A stretch of 64,000 bases of DNA, taken from assembly GCA_020152595.1 (NCBI GenBank), contig JAIGNY010001857.1, forward strand, positions 1,310,001 to 1,374,000, in the 5' to 3' direction. This DNA is from Chiridota heheva. Its lineage: Eukaryota; Echinodermata; Holothuroidea; Apodida; Chiridotidae. Of the stretch, positions 35,937 to 47,526 are shown piece after piece (the first letter of the stretch is position 1; each line of letters opens with the position of its first letter). Below the pieces are notes generated by a model. That model searched no databases. It worked only from the letters and a program-made list of their open reading frames with translations, and had not been told where the DNA came from. Position numbers and translations under genes: made by a program.

Positions 35937-36985
35937 ACTGGTTACATTGTCAAAACACGAAGTGGAATGATTTGGAAAGAAACTGGAAATTGTAAACTGC
36001 CACATGGTTACTGAAATGCCACTGGCACAGAACAGAAAATCAGGATGGAGTTCTGTTCAAGGGGCGAGTTCTGTATAGAGTGATCGCCACAGATGAAAAA
36101 CCGGAGGAAAAATGTTTCCCCCCGTGCAGCAAAATTTAGGTACAAAGAAATTCAAGATAGGCCTAAGTACAGGACCCTCTAAAATTGCAATGTAGTTTGA
36201 TCTAAAATATTTTGCTAGAGAATGTTTGGGAGGGGGGGACAAAAGAGATGAATTTGTGGCCCGAATCTAAGATTTTATCTGGCTCTAAATGATTAAAATC
36301 GTAGCACTTCCAAGGCTTTGCCCCTGGGCACCAACTAGGAATTTTGAATCTGTTTTGAAAACTAAAAATCTTCAGCATTTTGTTGGCTTATTTCACAAAA
36401 CTGAATTTTCAAATGAAGAACAGTTAATACATTTTTCCTAAGATTTCCAGTGTGGAGGTATTGGTGGGGCCCCGGGGAGGGGGTTGGGGTGGCACTATGC
36501 TCTATCGAAGTTGCTAATGTATGATTCTATGCCATGTTTTAATAACATTCAATGTCCACAACAACAACAACACATGTAGGCACATATGCCTACAGACCCG
36601 TAGCCACCAAGGGCCATGCCCCCCCCCCACCCCCAGCAAAAAAATCAAACTAAAACACATAATACAGGGGTATGAGAATCTAACAAAGTGGTGCCTCATT
36701 AAGTGCTTTTTCCTCAAACCCCCAACCCAACTCTTAAAATCCTGGCTACAGCCCTGTACGCCTATAGTGTGACCAAATGAAATTTCCAGCCCTTTTTGCA
36801 CAAACGCAAACTGGCAAAAGCATAAAGGTTTACCATGGCAATGTGGTTGCTAAAGCTGGATAAGCCAGAAGCGTGTGAATGATTTTTTGAGAAATCAAAG
36901 CTATAGGACTAAATCATTATAATAAAACCAAATGATTCAGATTTCAGATAATTCATCAATAAAGCATTTGATCAGATGTGTGCTC
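35937..36985. other. Unassigned spacer with C-rich patch
   Basis: No gene is seen. A run of C at about 36618-36632 and a G-rich patch at about 36472-36492 break otherwise AT-rich DNA. Confidence 0.5.
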
Positions 36986-37275
36986 AGAAGATGGTTGTCA
37001 GAAAGCAAAAAGGGTGCATTGCACCACTCAATAATTTAAGCCTCAAGTTATGCTATATATTAACTTTTGTGTACCTTAATAACACGTGCCATATTTCTCT
37101 CCCAATCTCATCATATAATTTCTCTATTATGACCAATACCTAAGTGGTGCTACAGTATCCCTTAAATGACCCTATATCCCTCTCATGCTCATTCCTTTCT
37201 CCCACATGACAAAATTAATGCTAGATGTTACTTTTCCCATAAGACCCATGTTCCAAGGTACCAACTATCTCCCAT

Positions 37276-38092
37276 CCCTAATTACAGCTCATACCATCCA
37301 TGTAAGGCACTTGTATGATTAACCCCTACTACCACTGGCAATGTCAGTCAAAGGTAAGTCATTGACATATAAAACCCCGGGAGGGGGGAGACACTTCCAA
37401 ATGCGAGGTATATATACATGTGCCACCCGAGCAGTTACCTTTTTTCATAATTTTCGTAGTGCAGGTATCAAAAATCCGATCTCTCATACTGCTGGTCTCA
37501 AAAAAATTGCATGTTTTCATACTGCAGGTAGCAAAAATCACTTATTTTCATACTGCAGGTATCAAAAATCACTTACTTTCTTACTGCAGGATCAAAAATC
37601 ACTTATATTTCATAATGCAGGTATCAAAATCATAAACTGTCATACTGCAGTGTTACATCCTCACAGATTTGTAATTGTCGAGTGCCACCACTTCTGTGAG
37701 CACCTGGACGGAAATGAGACTAACTGAATATATGGCTGAGCTTCTAATAGCTATTGATTGTCTTATTTCAATCAAGTATAAACTACATGCAGTTACAAAA
37801 AATCTCTCATACTGCAGTCCAATTTTGAAATTCTGGGCGGCATCCCCCCCAACCCCCCCCCCTCCCTCCCTCTCTTCCTTCCCGGAAAGGAAAGTGACTC
37901 ACATGTGCGCTACTGCACCAAATTATCTTTGTACTTTGTACAGCGGTGATTGATTTGGGGTATGTCATTTCACAAAAAAATGTTGTTACTTAAGTGACTG
38001 AGGGTATGTGTGTCAATGTACATGTTTTGTCCACCCACTTTGGTGCAATGACTTACCCTGTCCAGGGGTGTAGGGTGAGTCACACAATCAAC
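37276..38092 (-). mobile_element. MITE-E copy inserted in block copy 1, itself interrupted
   Basis: Ends read TAAGGCACTTGTATGATTA at about 37303 and CAATCAACAAGTGCATTA at about 38086, imperfect inverted repeats. The outer parts (about 37337-37375 and 37950-38085) match 52.2-52.48 kb in reverse. The middle (about 37376-37945) is unrelated sequence including a ~30-bp tandem array. Block copy 2 has no counterpart: there CCATCCATGT runs almost straight into CACCCTTACAACC at 44459. Confidence 0.7.
37430..37660. repeat. ~30-bp tandem repeat (ACTGCAGGTATCAAAAATCA)
   Basis: Six or so degenerate copies of CATACTGCAGGTATCAAAAA plus TCACTTATTTT, each with a PstI-type CTGCAG. The 128- and 71-codon frames here are produced by the ~30-bp period. 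Confidence 0.88.
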
Positions 38093-38138
38093 AAGTGCAT
38101 TACCCTTACAACCCTCTGCCTCACATGCTGATTCCTCT

Positions 38139-38565
38139 GTGGTAAGACAGCTTTTCTGGCCAAAAACGGCTGTCTTACTCAGGTTATGAGGTGACCAGGT
38201 AACAGGTCGAGTCGGAGCAAATGTCGCACGTGTGGGAACTGCATGCTGCAGGAGGCGCACTTAGCTAAAGATCATCAAGGAACACATTTGCTAAGCACAA
38301 CCTCAGTGTAGTTCCGCAAGGATTAGCCTACCTGCCAAGTCGTTTTCCAGTATAGTTAGTGCAAGGATTGAAAACCTAGTTTATTTAGTGAGGAACGTAG
38401 GACCCAAACCACAGTGGATAATGATTCATCGAAAGTGGTTTGGTTTCTAACTACAACAACTTGGGAGTGAGCAATCCGGTGAGTACTGACGTTAGACCAC
38501 CTATAACTGTTTAGCCTACCACTACCAAAAACAACATAGCTCACACAAGGCAACAAATACTATAC
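38139..38565. other. Insertion specific to block copy 1, with a strong hairpin
   Basis: In copy 2 the sequence passes from AGATTCCTCTC directly to TCCTTCATGACCAAAATC (about 44502-44523). In copy 1 about 430 bp intervene. The insert begins with a 10-bp perfect inverted repeat, GTAAGACAGC at 38142-38151 and GCTGTCTTAC at 38169-38178, with a T-run/A-run in the loop that can extend pairing. I recognise no gene or transposon family. Confidence 0.6.
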
Positions 38566-39348
38566 CTCTCTCTCGCCTTTATAGACCAAAATCTCTTGAC
38601 CTCTTTTTTTCCATATGGTGTTGTATTTCTCATCCTACGGTTGCTTTTACTATAAACTCAAGATGGCCAAAATCTCTTACCTTACTAACTTTCCTCTTAG
38701 CTTCCTAGTAATAGGAGCTAGGATTAACTGAAATTAAACCACTACTTCTTTTACCAATTCACACATTCTCTGGTAATATCCTTGTACCAGAAATTTGTTA
38801 TATAGAGATTCCTGTTTGTACACATTCTCTGCTTTTAGTTAATAGTTTGATATTTCTTATAAATTTATCCTTGTCTAAGTTCTACCTCCATGGTGGCTTT
38901 CTAAAGTCTATTAACACAGGGAAGTGTCATTCCTGTTAGCACAAACGATTACACTTATGTCCAGTAAAACACCTCTGTCACAACAGGGAGTTGTTACAAA
39001 CAGGGAATTGGTACTTGGGATATGCAGCTACCTGATCATATCATATTTCACTGACTGTTTAATTCAAGAGTTTTCTTATCTCCTTGGCCGATGGAGCTAT
39101 TAATAGCTCCATGGTTGGCAAATGAAAAGAGAGGATGTTAGAAACGGTTTTTAAATTCAAATGTGTTAACAAACTAGCATTGTGCTTTGCATGTGTACAG
39201 GATTTATTTCTGCTGAAGTTTAGTATTCTTTATTTATATATACAATCTATGATTTATCTGATAAACTAGTTATTAGGACAAATTTAAGATTTCTTTCATT
39301 TTAGTTAAATTCAGATATGTAAATTGTAAAGATGAATTTAAAGTCTCA

Positions 39349-39775
39349 CAACAGTGTGCGCAGCGGTGTGCGCAGCGGTGTGCGTGTGGTGCGCAGCGGT
39401 GTGCGCAGCGGTGTGCGCAGCGGTGTGCGCAGCGGTGTGTGCTTGTGCAGCGGCGGTGTGCGCAGCGGTGTGCGCAGCGGTGTGCGCAGCGTGTGCGCAG
39501 CGGTAATGCGCAGCGGTGTCTTGCCAGCGGTGTCTTGCGTGTGTGTCGCAGCGGTGTCATTGCAGCGGTGTGCGCAGCGGTGTGCGCAGCGGTGTGCGCA
39601 GCGGTGTGCGCAGCGGTGTGCGCAGCGGTGTGCGCAGCGGTGTGCGCAGCGGTGTCTTGCAGCAGCGGTGTCTTGCAGCGGTGTCGCCAGCGGTGTGTGC
39701 GCAGCGGTGTGCGCAGCGGTGTGCACAGCGGTGTGCACAGCGGTGTGCACAACAGTGTGCACAACAGTGTGGAGG
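39349..39775. repeat. 12-bp CpG-rich minisatellite (GTGTGCGCAGCG)
   Basis: About 35 copies of GTGTGCGCAGCG, with two CpGs per unit and variants (TCTTGCAGCG, GTGTGCACAGCG, GTGTGCACAACA towards the right). The 12-bp unit opens every frame and yields false proteins of 90-163 residues on both strands. It lies inside duplicated block copy 1 at a point where copy 2 (about 47720) has no array. Confidence 0.95.
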
Positions 39776-40432
39776 CCTCTCAATATAGTTACAGTGCTAT
39801 ATAGCTAGGCCTAGCTGTGTTGTGCCAATAAATTATGTATGTAGAGAATAGGGGCAAAGGGAAAATTGTTTTTTTAAGTTTAGCTAAGTAGGTTTATATG
39901 GAGATATGATAATAAAAGTATGTCAAGAAGACTAGAATAAGAAAATTTAATTTATAGTCATAACTATTGAGGATTTGTTGAAAGAAATGTATTGTTGCAG
40001 AGACTCTTAGGTCCTTGGCAAAACTATATACTGTTCAGTATATTTTACTATCCAAATGAGATTAGGATTTATTTTGAAGGGGAATTTGGGGAGAGGGGTA
40101 TAATTGGAATTTGAGGGGAGATATGAGATTGGGATTTGAGGAGGTATCACTATGATTGCTATTAGAAAGGGGAAGGGGGGAGGGGAGTAATGCAGTGGGA
40201 ATTTTAAACATGAACATTGCAAAGAAAGGGTTGGAAATTGATATTCCGTAGAAGATTTGTATAGAAATGACTGAAATCAGAGGTGACATCACATCCTAAC
40301 ACTAGGATAGGAATAGGAATATTTTCTTAAATTTGTGTGACTTTCACAAAACATTCAATAACATTTAAAACATTAAATATTTTATAAAAGTGCTAAAACA
40401 GAAATGTGAAGTATTTGTAATTTTTACCTGGT

Positions 40433-40436
<4 letters not shown>

Positions 40437-40489
<53 letters not shown>

Positions 40490-40502
40490 ATATATATATA
40501 TT
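40437..40502. repeat. (TA)n microsatellite
   Basis: An almost pure TA run of about 65 bp with one TTTA interruption, absent from the equivalent place in block copy 2 (about 48820), which has only CTATATAAAA. Confidence 0.93.
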
Positions 40503-40740
40503 ATAGGCCTAGTGGAGATTCTTTAAATTTGTGTGCAATAATTGCAATATGTTTATAAACACTGATCTATCTGTTGTAATTAGTAATTTTTTTCTTTATT
40601 TAATCATAACTTTTGCTTACAAATTTACCCATTCTCTCAGAGCGCAACAGCAGGAGGTATGGTATGTAAGAAGGAAGGAGGGGGAAGGGGGGGGAGCTTC
40701 ATAAGAAATGATAAAGTGCATTTAGTTTACAGAGCCTTAA

Positions 40741-41301
40741 GCAAATTTGGACTAATGAATGGGTGCAACAATTTCACAATCTATATGGATGTAATCCCAA
40801 TTATTTCTTTTTTTTCTCCAATGCTTTTATAGCTACTAGATCTGCTAATTCAAACAAAAAAAGAAATTTCTGCTACACCCCTGAGCACCATTGAAAATAC
40901 GGACATGTTTTCATTACTCAATCAAACCTAATTTTACTGTTGAACAGAAAATAGCAATTTAATGTATACATTTTTATTTTTTAATTTTAGGCTGTGTTCC
41001 AAGAAACTGCTTGACCAAGAAGGAACTTGCACACCTATACTCCTCTTAATGAAGTAGAACAATAAAGTTTTAGAACAACCAAAAACATTATGTTTACACC
41101 TTCAATGAACAGCAAATATAATTCTTAATGTTTATAATAAATTGTCCACCTGCAATACTTTTGGAGTAAAAAGTTTTTTGTATATTGAAGAAACAAAGCT
41201 TGCATCATTATTGTTCATGTTTGCTTTTTCTTTTTTTCATTCAATTTGTATTGTTGTCCTTTTATAGTCCAATGTAAGATGGAAAAGACAAGGTTTATGG
41301 A
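40741..41301. other. Unassigned DNA with an AATAAA after an acceptor-like site
   Basis: TTTTTAATTTTAG precedes GCTGTGTTCC at about 40990, and AATAAA follows at about 41061. This could be the last exon of a non-coding transcript, but nothing else supports it. Confidence 0.3.
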
Positions 41302-41516
41302 GGTGCAAGGCATGCAAGGACTGTGTAAGGCAGGGGTACACAAGGATTGTGTAAGACATGGAAGGATTGTGCAAGACTTAAAGCAAGGATTGGGTCAAAT
41401 TAGTGCAAGGAATGGGTAAGATTCGTGCAAGGATAGTGTAAGACAAGCACAAGGATTGAATAAGACAAGTACAAGGATATTGCAAGACTAGTGCAAGAAT
41501 TAGGTAAGACTAGCCT
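41302..41516. repeat. ~20-bp minisatellite, left half (GTGCAAGGATTGTGTAAGAC)
   Basis: About 11 degenerate copies of GTGCAAGGATTGTGTAAGAC. The same unit resumes at 42149, so one array has been split by a ~630-bp insertion. Confidence 0.88.
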
Positions 41517-42148
41517 TATTTAAAAAGGGGCAGGAGACTACTTGAGAGGCACATTAATGCATGCGCAAAGCACTGTGTCTTTTTGGCATGGAGTCCGGGA
41601 GCCCCCTCAAGGCTCAAGCCCATGGTGAAGAAGCTCTGGGATGTTAAGCATGAAGCAATATCTTTCCTTAGGAGAAATGGTCCGTCAATCATTCACAGTT
41701 AATGCACATTACTACCTCAGGCATTATGATACACAGCTATTTTTATCACCAGTTGGCAAACAAACTTCTCCCACTAAAACTCCTAACAGGGATGAGTGAT
41801 TTCAATCACAAAAGTGTCTTGATTATTCAGCTCTGGCTTTGTGTAATTTCATACACACAAATAGCCTTGGGATACTTGGCTGTGGTGTGCATGGGAATGG
41901 TAGATAAACAATCATTGTTTGGGGTTGAAACACAATACACTGAACAGGAAGTCGGGTTGGTAATTGTCATACCTGAGTTTTCGACAATAACCCAGGTGTC
42001 AGGTGCGGGTAGGCTTAAAGAGAAACTTTTCGGCATGGTTATTCCTTTTAACATTTTTCTGAGAGGCAGGGCAGACCCTCAGGGGGGCGGGTCTACGGAG
42101 GGGAAGGATGGGCCGCCCCCCTGTGAAACAGCAAAGCTTAGGGGTCTG
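41517..42148 (+). mobile_element. Insertion carrying dispersed repeat F (copy 1)
   Basis: Non-array DNA between two halves of the 20-bp minisatellite. Its core, about 41659-42042, matches 53883-54265 (minus) and 56835-57286 (plus): CTTTCCTTAGGAGAAATGGT, CAATCACAAAAGTG, TATACACACAAATAGCC, GGTGTCAGGTGCGGGTAGGC, CTTTTCGGCA. The right part has a 10-bp inverted repeat, AGGGGGGCGG (42081-42090) and CCGCCCCCCT (42113-42122). The 161-codon frame at 41702-42187 crosses repeat and array and has no recognisable domain. Confidence 0.75.
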
Positions 42149-42331
42149 AGTGCAAGGATTGTGTATGGGTGCAAGGATTGCATATGAAGAGTGCAATGAT
42201 AGTGTATAGGACGAGTGGAAGAATTGGGTGAGACAATAGTGCAAGGAAAGTGTAAGACCAGCGTAGGACGATTGCAAGGATTGGGTATGACTAGTGCAAG
42301 GATAGTGTAAGATGGGTGCAAGAATAGCGTA
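42149..42331. repeat. ~20-bp minisatellite, right half
   Basis: About nine degenerate copies of the GTGCAAGGATTGTGTAAGAC unit, continuing the array at 41302-41516. Confidence 0.88.
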
Positions 42332-42364
42332 AGTAACATTAAGGATTAACTTAAGGATTAGCTT

Positions 42365-42720
42365 AAGGTCACCTCAACTTTTTACAATTTTGGGAAAATC
42401 TCTTTCAAAATTTCTTGCATTCTTGTGCAACTTTAAGCAATTTTTCTTCAATTTTCGGTGAATTTGTTTACTTCTTTTTCTGCATATATTTGGTCAATTT
42501 TCGCTCAATTTTCAAGAAATTTCCTTCCGAACTTCCTGGAAATCCTATTCAATTTTTAGAAAATTACATTCATTCTCATCAAAGTATCTACATTTTGGGG
42601 CAATTTTCAGAAAATATGGTCAATTTTCATCAATTATCAGAAAATGTTGCCAAATATTACTGAAATTTCTACTGATTTTACCAAATTTTACTTCATTTAT
42701 GCTAATAATTCCCAGTCGAA
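42365..42720. repeat. Degenerate T-rich CAATTTTCAGAAA-type tract
   Basis: Loose repetition of CAATTTTCAGAAAATATGGT-like motifs, similar in style to 11990-12320. Short frames here are low-complexity. Confidence 0.55.
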
Positions 42721-43344
42721 AGAAAGTAATGCAACTCGACAGGGTATATGAAATCATTTCATGTAGTACCTTTCCCTCTGCTCCCCAATTAAGACTCTGA
42801 AGACAAAACTGCTGATGAAACACGTTATGAAATCATCCCTGGTTTGGTCTGGCCCCCTGACATTTTATTCAAGCCCGCCCTGATCATTCTTTGATCTAAA
42901 TGAAATAGTGCATCCGACATTTTACATCGGGCCCAAGTTGTCAGCATCATGTAGAGTCTGGAAATGATTCTAATATTTTAAGCCAAGTATAGGACATACG
43001 TAGGATTAAAAAATATATATAATTCAAACAGAACATTCAATATTTCACATCTCTGCCGGACTAATATCAGTTAGTATTCGCCCCTCTCCTGTCTCGTAAG
43101 GCCATGAAAATAAGAAACTTTACCATTTTTCAAATCAATTTTAAAGTATTTTACTTTAATTTTCCAACTATTCTCTTCACATGCCATGTTTTTCCTGACG
43201 AAATAGTCAAAATTAGAATTTTCCTTCGAAAACTTTTTTTTTTCCAGGGGTGTAACATCCCCACATTCTCCCTAGTTACGCCCCTAGCCTGTTCCTTCCT
43301 ATATATATATATACCTGCGCAGAACGTTAGGCAACACAGTTCTA
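42721..43344. other. Unassigned spacer
   Basis: AT-rich DNA with no gene seen. The 86- and 78-codon frames at 43104-43387 are on opposite strands and featureless. Confidence 0.5.
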
Positions 43345-43361
43345 CCTCCCTTACAGAAAAA

Positions 43362-43830
43362 TGAGCTCGCGACGAGCTCGTCAACAATAAGACGAGCTAG
43401 TCAACAAAAAACAAGATCGTCGCGAGCTCGTCAGATTGTTGACGAGCTCGCAACGATCTCGTCAAAACATAGACGAGCTCGCCAACAACTGGCCAAGCTT
43501 GTGACGAGCTTGTCAACATTCTGACGAGCTCGTCAACAAATTTGACGAGCTCGTCAACAATCTGACGAGTTCGTCAACAATCTGACGAGCTTGTCAAAAA
43601 TTAGAGAGCTCGCCAAGAGCTCGTCAACAACTGGACAAGCTTGTAACGAGCTTATCAATAATCTGACGAGCTCGTAAAATTTAGAGCTCGCAACGAGCTT
43701 GTGAACAACTGGACATGCTGTGACGAGCTCGTCAATAATCTGACAAGCTCGTCAATAATCTGACAAGCTCGTCAAAAAATAGACGAGCTCGCCACAAGCT
43801 CGTCAACAATCTGACAACTTGCTCTTTGCA
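43362..43830. repeat. ~20-bp GAGCTC minisatellite, left array
   Basis: About 23 degenerate copies of TGACGAGCTCGTCAACAATC. Each good copy contains the 12-bp palindrome GACGAGCTCGTC. Variants replace ACGAG by ACAAG or AAGCTTG. The array ends at about 43830 in CTGACAACTTGCTC. Confidence 0.93.
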
Positions 43831-45039
43831 ACCTCTAGCTATCAACTATTAGACAAACTTTCCATGTAAGAACACAAATTGAAGCCAAAGTCTCACATAA
43901 GAAATATGTAAGACACAAATTCAAGTGTAACTCACATGTAAGGAATATTAAAAATAAACACATTGTGGGAAATCTGTGGATAATCTTTCATCTTTAATAT
44001 TCCCTTTCTTATTATTTCTATATTGATTTAGATGAGAAACCAAAGAGATATGACCATAAAATAATTATAAATAAAATAAAATATCTGAAAGTTCATCATT
44101 TAAATAATATATTATTCAACTTCCAGTTAAATAATAAGTTGATCAGATGTGTACTCAAGAGAAGCATGATTGTCACAAATGCAAAACTTGAGTGAGGGGT
44201 GCATTATACTACTCAATTTTTTAATTGTGCTACATAAAACATTTTTGTACCTTGTGCAATATTCCTCTCCTCAAGCTCATTAATTTCTCTATTTTGACCA
44301 ACACTCTAGTGGTGCTACAGTATCCCTTGATCAAATGACACACTCTTCCATATTCATCCTCTCTCCCACATGAACAAATTACATACTGGATGTTATCCTT
44401 TCCCAAAAACCAAACATGTTCAATGATACTATCTCCCACAACTCCTCATGTCATCCATGTCACCCTTACAACCCCCTGCCTCTGCCTCATGTGCCAGATT
44501 CCTCTCTCCTTCATGACCAAAATCCCTTGTAACTCATAAGTTCCAATATGCCATGCATTCAGCCCCATGATGTTGTATCTCTCATCCCCAATGATGCTTT
44601 TAACTGAACTCGGCATAGCCAAAACCTTCAAGTTCCCTCATTAGTCCATTCCCTTTCTGTATTAACCCATGGAGCTATAAACCACTTCTCTGTTAACAAT
44701 TCACACAGGCTTGTGTACATAACATTTATGTAATCTCCTTTCAAGGAATATGTTATTTAGAGATTCCTGGTACTCAATTTTCTTACTTTTCTTTACTTTT
44801 TTTTAATTATAAATTATCTTTTTATCTCAATGCTTCCTCGCTATGCAAGCAACCCTGTGTTTAAATGGAAAATCACTGATGTCAGATTTCGATCATGCAC
44901 ACAAGTTGGAGGAAGTGTTAGCCAATGAAAACACAGGATGTTCTTTATAAAGGTCAAACAATTTCAATTTAAAACCAGAGATGAAAACCTTTATTTATCA
45001 TTACAATGTGTGTTTCCCCCTTTCCTTAAACAAAACTTG

Positions 45040-47526
45040 TTTCCAAAACCTGGATAACTTCAGGTATTAGGAATTCTTGTAGAACTAAAATTAAATTCTA
45101 TGATAGGTTTCTTAAAAATAGAACGGGTGGAAATTTCAACTCCTATAAGTTATTTCGCAATCATTTAGCTTTGTAATACGTCATGCAAAGAAAGATTATT
45201 ATAATTCAATGCTCCATCCTGACAATGGTAATGTAAGGAAATATGGAAGGTTATTAATGAACTTGTTCATGGCTCTAAAATTGTTAATGTAATTGAGGAA
45301 CTTTTTCATGAAGGACATTCTATTTCGAACAGTAATGACATCTGTGATATATTTAATGATTATTTTATCAATATTGGATCTTCTGTACAATCAAAAATTG
45401 CGCCATGTGAAGATTATGCATTTACTGATTATCTTATGAATAGTTGCAATTCTTCATTTTATTTAACTCCAACCGACACGATTGAAATTCATGATATGAT
45501 ATCCAATCTCAATCATACTTCCCCTGGTTATGATATCTCACCCTCTGTTGTAAAGTCGGTTGCTGATTATGTTTCTGAACCTTTTTCTTATTTAGTTAAT
45601 CTTTCTTTATCAAATGGTATTTTTCCTGATAGCCTCAAAATTGCTCGTGTAATCCCTTATTTCCAAAAGTGGTGAGAAAAATCTTACACAAAATTATAGA
45701 CCTATTTCTGTACTCCCCTGTTTCTCTAAATTATTTGAAAGAATTGTTTTCAATAGAATATCAAATTTCTTAATCAAGCATAATGTGCTGTATGACAATC
45801 AATTTGGTTTTCTACCTGATAACTTCCCATGCAATCATCCACCTTATTAATAAATTAACTACTGCCTTTGAAAATAAAGATTTTGTTTGTGGTACCTTTT
45901 CAGCTTTTAAACCTTTCAAAGGCCTTCGACACTTTGGATCATTGTATATTACTTCGTAAACTTGATAATTATGGTCTACACGGGGTTGTATTAGATTGGC
46001 TTAAAAGTTACTTATGTAATCACTATCAGTTTGTATCTATCAACAATACGAAGTCTACACTTGATGTTTTAAAATGTGGTGTGCTTCAGGGGTCAATCTT
46101 AGGCCCTTTATTATTTATCATTTATGTTAATGATCTTCCTGAAGCCACATCAACTTCTAGCCTTATTTTATATGCTGATGATACGAATCTCTTTGTTTCT
46201 GGCCCCAATGCCAACAAGCTTTTACAGTATCTACTGTTGAAAATGAATTAAAACTAATTAATTCCTGATTCATGGTTAATAAATTATCTTTGAATGTCAC
46301 TAAACTGTAATCGCTTTGTTCAGTCCACCTGGCAAACCTACAAATCTTGACAATGATTTTGTATATTTCAATAATCATGATATTCTCTTATCCAATGCTA
46401 CCAAATTTCTAGGTATTATCATTGATAAACATTTAACGTGGCAGAATCATATTGACTTAGTATGTAGTAAAATTTCTAAGGGTATTGGTATCATCTATTG
46501 TCTGAAACATCTGCTGCCCACTCGTACATTAGTGTCTCTATATACAACACTCTTATTTTACCCTATCTTTCGTATTGTAATATTGTTTGGGGCTGTATGT
46601 ATCATTCAGGTCTTAACAAACTTTTTGTTCTCCAAAAAAGGGTAGTCCGTTTGATTAGTGACATAAACTATTCTCACCACACTTTACCTTTGTTTGCTAA
46701 ACATAACATCATATCTATATACGATATTAACTCTTACCAAGTTGGTATCTTCATGCATCAATGGCATCAATCTAAGCTCCGCTTTCTTTTCCGTACTTTT
46801 TTCTGTGGCCATAATAGTATTCATCCATATTCAACAAGAAACTCTCATCAACTTAATCTCCCACTAAATAGGCTTACTTCTTCTCAACATTTTATTCGTT
46901 TTATAGGTCCCAAACTCTGGAATTCTCTCCCTTCCTATATAAATGCATTAGCTTCAAAATATTTGTTTAAAAATGATTTAAAAGCGTTCTTATTCTCACA
47001 TTATAAATAACGCTCTGCCTTTATATGTTCTTGGATCAATTTTATCCTGACTGGTTTGCGTTTCTTTTAAATTTGTCTTTTCATGCACTTTCCCATTTTG
47101 TGGTATCTCTCTTTATTTGATCACATTTTGTTTTGCCATAATCTATCTAATTATGACTGGTGTTACACAATCATTGTTATAATTATTTGTGTGTGTGTAG
47201 TGGGGTGGGGAATGGGAGGGGTGGAGGGGGTGGAGGGGGTTGAAGGGGGTGGAGGGGTGGAGGGGGTAGAGGGGTGGAAGGGGATGGGGTGGAGGGGTGG
47301 AAGAGGGGTGGGGGGAATGTTCGTTTATGTGTTTTGTGTTCTGGAGGCCACACGTTTATAAGTTACTCTAACTTCCTGTGTGGCGCTCCTAAGCCACTTT
47401 TGTAATTAATGAATGTATATATCAATATCTTTGTTTCATTGTATGTATCATATTGTATATCTGTGTATATCTGTACTCTGTATTAAAGTGTGCTTGAATA
47501 AATGTTTGAATCAATCAATCAATCAA
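45040..47526 (+). mobile_element. 5'-truncated Jockey/CR1-type LINE, 2.5 kb
   Basis: The insertion lies in duplicated block copy 2, and copy 1 (about 39145) shows the empty site. The 5' end falls in the linker between endonuclease and reverse transcriptase (KTWITSGIRNSCRTKIKFYD at about 45048). The 3' untranslated region contains a GTGGAGGGG-rich stretch (47190-47320) and ends TGCTTGAATAAATGTTTG followed by (AATC)n at about 47507-47526, the expected short tandem 3' tail. Confidence 0.88.
45048..47010 (+). pseudogene. LINE reverse transcriptase, frameshifted, motif A mutated
   Basis: In order: linker to about 45430; HTSPGYDISPSVVKSVADYV (45510-45570); a NYRPIS-type block near 45700; FGFLPDN and a disrupted helix near 45800; LNLSKAFDTLDHCILL (about 45910), where the usual catalytic Asp of motif A (LDLSKAFD) is Asn; GVLQGSILGPLLFIIYVNDL (46080-46135); YADD intact at about 46171; thumb and C-terminal blocks TKFLGIIIDKHLTWQNHI (46402) and GPKLWNSLPSYI (46906-46940); stop at about 47008. 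Frameshifts near 45668, 45830, 45898, 46225-46315 and 46560 break the frame. The endonuclease is absent. It belongs to the Jockey/CR1 group and is not active. Confidence 0.9.

Larger units (their letters stand above)
36986..40740 (+). repeat. Duplicated block, copy 1
   Basis: Collinear with 44150-49020. Matching landmarks: GATCAGATGTG at 36971 and 44133; GTGGTGCTACAGTATCCCTT at about 37144 and 44311; TTACAACCC(T/C)CTGCCTC at about 38106 and 44466; GTTATNTAGAGATTCCTG at about 38798 and 44752; GGCCTCT at about 39773 and 47731; GAGATTGGGATTT at about 40126 and 48137; ACTGATCTATC at about 40560 and 48904. This copy has extra material at about 37276-38092, about 38139-38565, 39349-39775 and the TA tract at 40437-40502. 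It encodes no protein I recognise. Confidence 0.8.

Noticed and set aside
39273..39808. Arg/Ala/Cys-rich frames of 90-163 codons
   Set aside because: They come from the 12-bp array, open in all frames on both strands.
41702..42187. 161-codon frame as a gene
   Set aside because: It spans repeat F, a G/C-rich patch and the 20-bp array. Copies of repeat F elsewhere do not keep the same frame or start.
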